From an uncultured Collinsella sp. (GTDB lineage Bacteria > Actinomycetota > Coriobacteriia > Coriobacteriales > Coriobacteriaceae), in the NCBI GenBank assembly GCA_900545995.1, contig URBM01000103.1:1-6609 (forward strand): a stretch of 6,609 bases of DNA, read 5' to 3'. The position numbers and the translations under genes are program-made. Below the pieces are notes generated by a model, which saw nothing but the letters and a program-made list of their open reading frames with translations, did no database searches and was not told where the DNA came from. Positions 1 through 5,517 of this stretch are shown piece after piece. Position 1 is the stretch's first letter, and every line of letters starts with the position of its first letter.

Positions 1-48
1 TCTACACGAGCCTTATCGTCGGCAGCGTCAGATGTGTATAAGAGACAG
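1..48 (+). other. Illumina Nextera i5-side adapter (synthetic)
   Basis: This is library adapter, not genome. In order it holds the tail of the P5 primer (1-7), an 8-base index GAGCCTTA (8-15), the Nextera read-1 primer segment (16-29) and the 19-bp Tn5 mosaic end AGATGTGTATAAGAGACAG (30-48). Genomic sequence starts at 49. The adapter runs into the 3' end of prmC and supplies a false stop codon for it. The index matches one I know from the Nextera XT v2 set; this is from memory. Confidence 0.98.
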
Positions 49-1288
49 GTTTGGGCTCGGTGACGATGGCTCGGACGATGCGGGGGCGATCGGTGAGGTC
101 ATGGACGATACGCACGTCCGAAAGGCCTGCCTGGCGACAGAGCTCGGCCGCGGCATCGAGGGCACCCTCGTAGAGCTCGCAGGCAAACAGGCCGCCGGCG
201 CGCAGCATGTAAGGCGCCGCATTGAGCAGGCGGCGGAAGATATCGAGGCCGTCGGCGCCGCCCTCGAGCGCCAGGTCGGGCTCAAAATCCTTGACCTCGT
301 GCGGCAGCGAGCGCATGACGCCGGTCGGGATGTAAGGTGGGTTGGAGACAAGCACGTCGAAGGTGCCCCACTCTTCGCGGGGAATAGAACTCACCAGGTT
401 GGTGAGACTAAAGGCGACCTCGTCGGACGTGAGGCCAAGCGCATCGCGGTTTTTGGTGGCCAAATCGATAGCGCGCGGCTCGATATCGGTGGCGGTGCAG
501 GTAATGTGGCCGCGGCGCTCCCAGGCAAGGGAGAGCGAAATGCAGCCCGTGCCGCAGCCGACCTCGAGAACGCGGGCGATGCGGGGCTCGGCTGGGGCAG
601 GCGAAGCGGCATCCTGAGCTGAAGCCGTCTCCTGGTCGGCACCCTCGATGGCGATGCCGTATTCGTCGAGCTCGGGCTCGGCGGCTTCCGCGGCTTCGGC
701 TTCTGCTGCCTGCGCGGCGGCTTCCTCGGCCTCGCGGTCGGCCAGCTCCTCGGCATAGGCACGGCTGCCCAGCACATCGCCGCCCAGCGCCGCCTCGTCG
801 GCGGCCGTCAGGTTAGCGGCACGGCGCTCGGCGGTCGCGCGTTCGTCTGCCAGCGCGGCCTCGGCCTTGCGTGCCTCCTCAACCTCATCGTTCCAGGGCA
901 GCTCAACGCGCTGACGGGCGGCAGCCTCGGGGCTCAGCACCTCGGCATCCAGATAATTGAGGACTTCCTCGACGAGCATCTCGGTCTCGGGACGCGGAAT
1001 GAGCACGCCGGGGGCGCACGCGACGTCGATCATGCGAAACTGCGTGCTGCCGGTGATGTACTGCAGCGGTTCACCTTTAGCGCGACGAACAACGGCCGCG
1101 TGCATGGTCTCGAGCTGAGCCGCGTTAAGCGTCTCGTCCATGCGCATATATAGGTCAATGCGCGCCAGGCCCGTGGCGGCGCACAGCAGCCACTCGGCAG
1201 AAAGACGGGGGTGCTCCTCGCCGCGCTCGGCCAGGTACTCCTTGGTCCACTCGAGACAACGCTTGATGGTCCAAATCTCGTTTGCCAT
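49..1288 (-). CDS. prmC: Release factor glutamine methyltransferase PrmC, 3'-truncated by adapter, with a large interdomain insert
   Basis: PrmC (HemK family) transfers methyl from S-adenosylmethionine to the Gln of the GGQ motif in RF1 and RF2 in the cytoplasm. The 413 genomic residues show an N-terminal helical release-factor-binding domain (about 1-113) with PLQYITG (74-80) and LIPRPETE (96-103). The class I methyltransferase domain (about 237-413) has motif I LEVGCGTG (241-248), the acidic residue in TDIE (268-270), the diagnostic NPPY (316-319) and an EPDLALEGGADGLD block (336-349). Between the domains lie about 120 extra Ala/Glu-rich residues, so the protein is far longer than the usual roughly 280. 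The start is ATG at 1288, preceded by a purine-rich GAGGGGAGGG; an upstream in-frame extension to 1363 crosses the likely promoter and is rejected. The last real codon is Lys at 50-52; after it the frame reads adapter. The protein probably lacks only a short natural C-terminus. Confidence 0.95.
581..949 (-). other. Ala/Glu-rich low-complexity insert inside prmC
   Basis: Codes for about residues 114-236 of PrmC, between the helical domain and the SAM-binding domain. It is rich in Ala, Glu, Asp and Arg, with its densest part at residues 179-206 (repeated EAEEAAAQAAEA-type sequence) and a Pro/Ala-rich end (229-235, SPAPAEP). Ordinary PrmC has a linker of only a few residues here. Reading frame and both flanking domains are intact, so it looks like an in-frame expansion rather than a frameshift. 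The composition suggests a charged helix or disordered tether; no known domain is recognised. Confidence 0.8.
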
Positions 1289-1336
1289 GGGGCCCTCCCC
1301 TCTTAAGCGCCGGACGGCGCGCGAATGTCGGAGCAG

Positions 1337-1363
1337 ATTGTACGCGAGGCTAGCGCTTGGCAA
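1337..1363 (-). promoter_or_regulatory. Probable sigma-70-type promoter of prmC
   Basis: On the minus strand, TTGCCA (1363-1358) matches five of six bases of the -35 consensus and TACAAT (1342-1337) five of six bases of the -10 consensus. The spacer is 15 bp, shorter than the preferred 17. Transcription would start near 1330 and give a leader of about 40 nt before the prmC ATG. Its position downstream of the prfA terminator fits separate expression of prmC. Confidence 0.5.
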
Positions 1364-1679
1364 GGGACGATTGAAGGCAATTATCGAGAATCAGCCCAGA
1401 TTTTTGCTTGGAACCTGCCTGAAATGTTCATTCATCGACGTCTAAATCTGCATTCGTCAAGCTTTTGGCAAAGTTGCCCCAAAACTGACCAATATCTAAC
1501 CAAGAACTTGCCAAATCACTTGACGCGCGACGCGGTAAAAATCACCCCGCGACTTCTTGAACGATTTTTCGAGCATTATTTTCAATAGCAGATGAATGCC
1601 GCTAATTTCTTTGAGCAGGTAGCCGACTTCATGGCCATCAAAGCCGATTGAATAACATCTCAAAGCAATGTGCCCAACC

Positions 1680-1708
1680 TAGTCATTTAAGAACGTCCCC
1701 AATGACTA
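1680..1708 (-). repeat. REP-like hairpin with GTAG foot
   Basis: TAGTCATT (1680-1687) and AATGACTA (1701-1708) form a perfect 8-bp dyad around a 13-nt loop. Read on the minus strand the hairpin starts with GTAG, then TCATT, a GGGGAC-containing loop and AATGA. REP elements mobilised by REP-associated tyrosine transposases typically carry a GTAG or GGAG tetranucleotide at the foot of such a hairpin. No transposase is present in the window. Assignment to REP is inference from structure only. Confidence 0.4.
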
Positions 1709-1716
1709 CCTCTAAG

Positions 1717-1765
1717 GCGCCGCAGGTTGAGCATACCGCATCCGGAGCAAGGCAGCGCCGCAGGT
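1717..1765 (+). repeat. Short direct repeat pair GCGCCGCAGGT
   Basis: The 11-mer GCGCCGCAGGT occurs at 1717-1727 and again at 1755-1765, 38 bp apart, in the repeat-rich half of the prfA-prmC gap. It could be a duplicated end of a small element or chance in GC-rich sequence. Confidence 0.4.
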
Positions 1766-1781
1766 AGAGGACGGACAGCGA

Positions 1782-1880
1782 GCGGGTCGCATTTGAGACA
1801 AGGTGACGTGAAACGAAAGGGCGCTGACCTTCTGGTCGCGCCCTTGAAGTTGAACGTCAGATTGTCCAAATGCGGCCCGC
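1782..1880. repeat. 99-bp imperfect inverted repeat (long hairpin, MITE/BIME-like)
   Basis: The left arm (1782-1829, 48 nt) and the reverse complement of the right arm (1834-1880, 47 nt) match at about 39 positions, with a 4-nt loop TTCT at 1830-1833. Best-conserved blocks, from the outside in, are GCGGG-x-CGCATTTG, GACAA, TGACGT, AAGGGCGC and GACC. The innermost 12 bp double as the likely prfA terminator. Length and near-symmetry far exceed what a terminator needs and suggest a palindromic intergenic element. No open reading frame of interest lies inside. Confidence 0.75.
1811..1845 (-). terminator. Probable intrinsic terminator downstream of prfA
   Basis: AAGGGCGC-T-GACC (1817-1829), loop TTCT, GGTC-GCGCCCTT (1834-1845) make a 12-bp stem with one bulged T. 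On the minus strand the stem is followed by a T-rich tail reading TTTCGTTT; the plus-strand side has no such tail. It lies about 75-110 nt past the prfA stop and would separate prfA from prmC transcription. The tail is interrupted, so efficiency is uncertain. Confidence 0.6.
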
Positions 1881-1892
1881 GCAGCGTCGGCT

Positions 1893-1921
1893 GGTCCGCC
1901 GTTCGGTAGAACGGCGGAACC
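1893..1921 (-). repeat. GC-rich hairpin touching the prfA stop codon
   Basis: TCCGCCGTTC (1895-1904) pairs perfectly with GAACGGCGGA (1909-1918) around a GGTA loop. Two further G-C pairs (GG 1893-1894 with CC 1920-1921) follow past one bulged A. The hairpin overlaps the last base of the prfA stop codon. No T-run follows on the minus strand, so it is more likely an mRNA 3'-end stabiliser or part of the repeat cluster than a stand-alone terminator. Confidence 0.6.
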
Positions 1922-2988
1922 TACACAGCCTGTGCCAGCTTCTCGGCTCGCTCGGCGGCGGCGAGTGCCTCGATGACGGTGCCGAGCTGATCGCCCAGAA
2001 GGACGCCGTTGTAGGTGGAGTTGAAACCGATGCGGTGATCGGTCACGCGGTCCTGGGGCTGGTTGTAGGTACGGATCTTCTCGGAACGGTTGCCGTGGCC
2101 GATCTGGCTCTGGCGCTCGGCACCGAGCTCGGCCTGCTGCTTCTCGAGTTCCATCTCGTACAGACGGGCGCGCAGCATCTGCATGCAGACCTCGCGGTTC
2201 TGGATCTGGGAACGCTGCTCCTGCGACTGCACCACGGTGTTGGTGGGCAGGTGGGTGATGCGCACGGCGGAGTAGGTGGTGTTAACGCACTGACCGCCAG
2301 GGCCGGAGGCGCAGTAGGTGTCGATGCGCAGGTCGGACTGGTTGATCTGGACGTCGATCTCCTCGGCCTCGGGAAGTACGGCGACGGTAGCCGTGGAGGT
2401 CTGAATGCGGCCCTGGGACTCAGTCTTGGGAACGCGCTGGACGCGGTGCACGCCGGACTCGAACTTCATGACGGAGTAGACGCGGTCGCCCTCGACCTTG
2501 AACTCGATGGACTTAAAGCCACCGGCCTCGCTGGGGCTGGAATCGAGCACGGTAGTCTTCCAGCCGCGCGACTCGCAAAAGCGCTGGTACATCTTGTACA
2601 GATCGCCGGCGAAGATGGCCGCCTCGTCGCCACCGGCGGCGGAGCGGATCTCGACGATGGTGTTCTTGTCGTCGTTGGGGTCGCTCGGGATGAGCATGTA
2701 CTTGATGTCTTCCTCGAGCTGGGGAAGCTTGGCCTCGTTTTCGGAGATGTCCATCTGGAGCATCTCCTTCTCATCGGCATCGGTGGTATCGTGCAGCATT
2801 TCCTTGGCAGCCTCGATGTCATCGAGCGCGCCGATGTACTCGCGCGAGGCGGCAATGAGGTCGGACTGGTGTGCGTACTCCTTGTTGAGACGCGTGAACT
2901 CCTTGATGTCGGAGGCGACGGCCGGGTCGGAGAGCTTCTTCTCGAGCTCCTCGTAGGCCTTAATGATCTTTTCGAGCTTGTCGCGCAT
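1921..2988 (-). CDS. prfA: Peptide chain release factor 1 (RF1)
   Basis: RF1 recognises UAA and UAG in the ribosomal A site and triggers release of the finished protein. The 355-residue length is normal for the family. Visible parts are the N-terminal coiled-coil domain 1 (about 1-105), the SAAGGDEA region (116-123), the codon-reading HRVQRVPKTE with the PxT tripeptide PKT at 187-189, and the catalytic GGQ at 231-233 in GPGGQCVNTTYSAVR. PxT rather than SPF marks RF1, not RF2. One oddity: the residue after GRI is Gln196, where RF1 and RF2 normally have the codon-stacking His. The start is ATG at 2988 with a strong Shine-Dalgarno TAAAGGAG (2996-3003) 7 nt upstream. The stop is TAG. Gln233 is the expected methylation target of PrmC, encoded downstream. 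Confidence 0.98.
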   Translation of the reverse strand: MRDKLEKIIKAYEELEKKLSDPAVASDIKEFTRLNKEYAHQSDLIAASREYIGALDDIEAAKEMLHDTTDADEKEMLQMDISENEAKLPQLEEDIKYMLIPSDPNDDKNTIVEIRSAAGGDEAAIFAGDLYKMYQRFCESRGWKTTVLDSSPSEAGGFKSIEFKVEGDRVYSVMKFESGVHRVQRVPKTESQGRIQTSTATVAVLPEAEEIDVQINQSDLRIDTYCASGPGGQCVNTTYSAVRITHLPTNTVVQSQEQRSQIQNREVCMQMLRARLYEMELEKQQAELGAERQSQIGHGNRSEKIRTYNQPQDRVTDHRIGFNSTYNGVLLGDQLGTVIEALAAAERAEKLAQAV

Positions 2989-3236
2989 GGCGGGACTCCT
3001 TTATGTGCGTGAAGGTGAAAATCGGCAGAGTTGATGGGGCGCGCGGCGCCACTGCGGGGGTAAGCCCAGCTAGAACATGTCGATCTTCAGATACATGCGC
3101 ATCCCTTCGCGTATGGGGTACATAATTGCGGTCTAACCCATACATGATAGCGTGCGCAGGCAAACCTGCATATAACCCGCACGGAATGAGTGGACGTCCC
3201 CAACGGCTAACAAAGGGACTATCGCCTTGTCGCATT
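2989..3236 (-). other. Leader and intergenic region upstream of prfA
   Basis: These 248 nt between the M20 stop and the prfA start hold the prfA Shine-Dalgarno and two small dyads (3111-3143 and 3156-3169). A 17-codon minus-strand frame at 3070-3123 has no ribosome-binding site. AT-rich hexamers such as TTATAT and TATCAT occur on the minus strand, but none has a good -35 at proper spacing, so I do not name a promoter. I also see no clear terminator for the M20 gene. Confidence 0.5.
3111..3143. repeat. Inverted repeat GTATGGG...CCCATAC in the prfA leader
   Basis: GTATGGG (3111-3117) and CCCATAC (3137-3143) are perfect 7-bp inverted copies. They are extended inward by TA on each side past single unpaired bases, leaving about 15 nt between. 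No T-tract follows on either strand. It could be an operator-like dyad or an RNA leader hairpin upstream of prfA. Confidence 0.35.
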
Positions 3237-4652
3237 CTAGAGCGTTTGGAGCAGGGCGATGAGGAAGCGCACGCCCTGGAGGTAGGCGCGGCGGGTGATG
3301 CGCTCGTTGGTGCCGTGGACGCCGCGATCACACTCGTCGTCATCAACCACAAAGGCCGAGAAGCGAATGCACTCAGGGCAAATGTGCTGGTAGTTGGCAG
3401 CGTCGGTCGCACCGATCACGGTCGAGGGCACAATTGCCACTGGCTCGAATGATCCGTTTTCCTCCGTCCCCTTTGGATCACGGAAATAGTGGGCGGCGAT
3501 GGCGCGGACGGCCTCGAGCCCCGGCCCGCCGACGCGCGGAGACGGCGAAGGCTCGGAGCTGCCGGGGCCGAGTTCGACCTCCACGCGCCCGGCAAGGCCC
3601 GCCGCGGCAACCGCCTCGCGGCAGCGGGTAACGACCTCGGCCACGCTCGTACCCTCGAGCATGCGGAAGTTGATATTGGCCCACATATCCTGCGGCATTA
3701 CGTTGGCGCCGGTGCTGCCACCCTCGATCTGCGTGGGCGCACAGGTGGTCGTCACGAGCGGATAGAGCTTTTTGCTGGCAAGGCAATCGCGCACGATGGC
3801 GTCCTTGTTGGCGGCAATTTCATCGGCCGTGTAGAGCCCCAGCTCGACGAGCTGCGCGGCAAGCAGATCGGTCACACGCGCCGGCCATTCGATATCGCAG
3901 ATCGCGGCAATAGCGCGGCTGAGCACTTCGAGCGACGTGCCACCGTAGGGGTTGGACGAATGCCCGCCCTCGCTCTTCGTCTTGAGCACGATATCGGCAT
4001 AGCCCTTCTCGGCAAGATCGGCATGCATAAGCCAACCCTCACCCGCGCTGTACTCGGCAGCCGGAACGATGCGATAGTCGCCCTCGTCGATCAGGTACTC
4101 AAGCTCAACGCCACGCTCCTCGAGCGCGCGACCAATGGCGCCCGCGCCGTACTGCGTGGTCTCCTCGTCCTGGCCAAAGGCCAGCAGCAGGGTTCGTTCG
4201 TGTTGCCAGCCGTGCGCCAGCGCATACTCAACGGCCTCCAGGATGCCCGCAACCTGGTCTTTCATATCGATGGCGCCGCGACCCCAAATATAGGTGTCGT
4301 CCACGTGCCCGCTAAAGGGATCGTGCGTCCAGCCCGTCTCGGTGCCCGGCACCACGGGGACCACGTCCATGTGGCCCATGAGCATGACCGGCTTGAGGGC
4401 GGGGTCGGCGCCGGCAAGCGTCACGAGCAGCGAATGGTCGATGAGCTCGACCTCGCCCGCCGCAAACACGCGCGGCCAGGCCTGCTGCATATAGGCGCGC
4501 AGGTCGGCAAACGCCTGCCAGCCCACCGTCTGGGCATCCATGCTCGAAATCGTCGGAAACGACAGCACGCGGCCCAGGCGCTCGCACGCGCCGACCTCGT
4601 CGATATCGGCAAAATCATCCTCGTGCGCAAAGAAGCGCCAAACCTCGGCCAT
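3237..4652 (-). CDS. M20-family zinc carboxypeptidase/amidohydrolase (CPS1/PM20D1-like)
   Basis: A 471-residue cytoplasmic-looking enzyme (no signal peptide) of the M20 metallopeptidase family. Family members hydrolyse peptide or N-acyl-amino-acid amide bonds with two zinc ions. The ligand motifs are all visible: GHMDVVP (His94, Asp96), WGRGAIDMK (bridging Asp129), GQDEET (catalytic base Glu163, ligand Glu164), LIDEGD (Asp189 or Asp192), EGGHSSNP (His231, dimerisation-domain region) and a C-terminal RGVHGTNERI (His446). Length and motif style resemble carboxypeptidase S/PM20D1 more than short ArgE or DapE proteins; the substrate cannot be read from sequence. I place the start at ATG 4652, with GGAGG (4658-4662) 5 nt upstream; a TTG four codons earlier overlaps that site. 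It follows the ATPase gene by 57 nt on the same strand, with a terminator between. Confidence 0.92.
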   Translation of the reverse strand: MAEVWRFFAHEDDFADIDEVGACERLGRVLSFPTISSMDAQTVGWQAFADLRAYMQQAWPRVFAAGEVELIDHSLLVTLAGADPALKPVMLMGHMDVVPVVPGTETGWTHDPFSGHVDDTYIWGRGAIDMKDQVAGILEAVEYALAHGWQHERTLLLAFGQDEETTQYGAGAIGRALEERGVELEYLIDEGDYRIVPAAEYSAGEGWLMHADLAEKGYADIVLKTKSEGGHSSNPYGGTSLEVLSRAIAAICDIEWPARVTDLLAAQLVELGLYTADEIAANKDAIVRDCLASKKLYPLVTTTCAPTQIEGGSTGANVMPQDMWANINFRMLEGTSVAEVVTRCREAVAAAGLAGRVEVELGPGSSEPSPSPRVGGPGLEAVRAIAAHYFRDPKGTEENGSFEPVAIVPSTVIGATDAANYQHICPECIRFSAFVVDDDECDRGVHGTNERITRRAYLQGVRFLIALLQTL

Positions 4653-4662
4653 GCCTTCCTCC

Positions 4663-4699
4663 AAAAACAGCGTGGCAAAGAGGCGCTCCCTTTGCCACG
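4663..4699 (-). terminator. Intrinsic terminator between the ABC ATPase and M20 genes
   Basis: On the minus strand CGTGGCAAAG (4699-4690), a 9-nt loop, and CTTTGCCACG (4680-4671) form a perfect 10-bp stem. CTG then TTTTT (4667-4663) follow, the standard layout of a Rho-independent terminator. The hairpin begins 10 nt after the ATPase stop codon. The T-run ends exactly where the M20 Shine-Dalgarno GGAGG begins, leaving no room for a promoter between them. Confidence 0.85.
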
Positions 4700-4709
4700 T
4701 TCGCTTGCT

Positions 4710-5495
4710 TTATTTGTCGTTGAGATAACGCGAGAGGAACTCGCGGGTGCGCTGGTGCTTAGGGTTGCCAAAGAGCTCAGCCGGCGCGGCGTCCTCGAGC
4801 ACCACGCCCTGGTCCATAAAGACCACGCGGTCGGACACGGTGCGCGCGAAGGCCATCTCGTGGGTAACGACGACCATGGTCATGCCGTCGGCGGCGAGCT
4901 TGCGCATAACGTCGAGCACCTCGCCCACGATCTCGGGATCGAGCGCGGAGGTAGGCTCGTCAAACAGCATGATCTGCGGGTTCATGCACAGGGCGCGGGC
5001 GATGGCAACGCGCTGCTTTTGGCCACCGGACAGGCGACCAACCGCGGCATGGGCGAATTTTTCGAGTCCCACGCTCGCCAAATGCTCCATCGCGACCTGT
5101 TCGGCCTGATCTTTGCTCATCTTTTTGAGCGTGACGGGCGCGAGCGTGCAGTTGTCGAGCACGTCCATATTGTTGAACAGGTTGAAGCCCTGGAACACCA
5201 TGCCGATGTCCTCGCGCAGCTTGTTGATGTTGCAGCGCTCGGCCGTGAGGTCCTGGCCGTGGAACCAGATGTGGCCCGCGTCCGGGGTCTCGAGCAGGTT
5301 GAGGCAGCGCAGGAAGGTCGATTTGCCCGAGCCCGAGGCGCCGATGATGGTGACAACCTCACCGGAATTGACGGACAGGTCGATGCCCTTGAGTACCTCG
5401 AGTGAGCCAAAGCTCTTGCGCAGGCCCTCGACGCGGATAAGCGGCTCTTGGTTTTGCACGGCTGCCGCAGTGCCGGTAGTGGCGGTATCTGCCAT
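4710..5495 (-). CDS. Polar amino acid ABC transporter ATP-binding protein (GlnQ/HisP type)
   Basis: The ATPase subunit drives import through the adjacent permease from the cytoplasmic face of the membrane. In 261 residues it shows Walker A GASGSGKST (52-60), Q-loop Gln102 in VFQGFNLF, signature LSGGQ (155-159), Walker B IMLFDE (175-180), D-loop SALD (183-186) and switch His212 in VTHEM. The VFQ.FNLF and DEPTSALDPE blocks are typical of the PAAT amino-acid family. The start is ATG at 5495, with GAGGAG (5503-5508) 7 nt upstream; an in-frame extension to 5570 would overlap the permease and has weaker support. The first 17 residues are an Ala/Thr-rich tail absent from many homologues. The exact amino acid cannot be inferred. 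The gap to the permease stop is 22 nt, so they share a transcript. Confidence 0.96.
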   Translation of the reverse strand: MADTATTGTAAAVQNQEPLIRVEGLRKSFGSLEVLKGIDLSVNSGEVVTIIGASGSGKSTFLRCLNLLETPDAGHIWFHGQDLTAERCNINKLREDIGMVFQGFNLFNNMDVLDNCTLAPVTLKKMSKDQAEQVAMEHLASVGLEKFAHAAVGRLSGGQKQRVAIARALCMNPQIMLFDEPTSALDPEIVGEVLDVMRKLAADGMTMVVVTHEMAFARTVSDRVVFMDQGVVLEDAAPAELFGNPKHQRTREFLSRYLNDK

Positions 5496-5517
5496 GATGA
5501 TTCTCCTCGTCTTAAGC

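Larger units (their letters stand above)
1289..1920. other. 632-nt non-coding gap between prfA and prmC
   Basis: The gap has two parts. The prmC-proximal part (about 1325-1680) is visibly more AT-rich than the genes and holds the prmC promoter but no convincing gene. A plus-strand frame at 1325-1588 (87 codons) and a 19-codon frame after its stop (1592-1651) lack a Shine-Dalgarno and recognisable motifs. The prfA-proximal part (1680-1921) is full of repeats: a REP-like dyad, a direct repeat, a 99-bp inverted repeat with a terminator at its core, and a hairpin against the prfA stop codon. Confidence 0.8.

Noticed and set aside
32..622. Plus-strand frame starting MCIRDR
   Set aside because: Its start codon and first residues are Nextera adapter and the rest is antisense to prmC.
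581..949. Possibility that the prmC insert is a frameshift or assembly error
   Set aside because: Frame is preserved across the insert and both flanking domains are intact and in order, so an in-frame expansion is simpler, though read support was not available.
1289..1363. Extended prmC start 25 codons upstream
   Set aside because: It would cover the probable -10/-35 promoter and its residues do not resemble the PrmC N-terminus; the ATG at 1288 has a purine-rich ribosome-binding site.
1463..1484. Dyad TTTTGG...CCAAAA around GGCAA/TTGCC
   Set aside because: The inner loop would be only 2 nt and the arms do not align without a bulge; too weak to call an operator or terminator.
1687..1909. 60-codon frames on each strand across the palindromic repeat
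   Set aside because: They arise from the symmetric repeat, with no ribosome-binding site or motif; the structure is better explained as an inverted repeat with terminator.
1870..3012. 380-codon plus-strand open frame antisense to prfA
   Set aside because: Gly/Leu/Val-rich shadow of a clear RF1 gene; it begins inside the intergenic hairpin region and shows no motif.
3489..5405. 638-codon plus-strand open frame antisense to the M20 and ATPase genes
   Set aside because: It lies opposite two genes with complete catalytic motifs, has no recognisable domain or good ribosome-binding site, and its His/Ala/Arg/Leu-rich translation is typical of a GC-rich antisense shadow.
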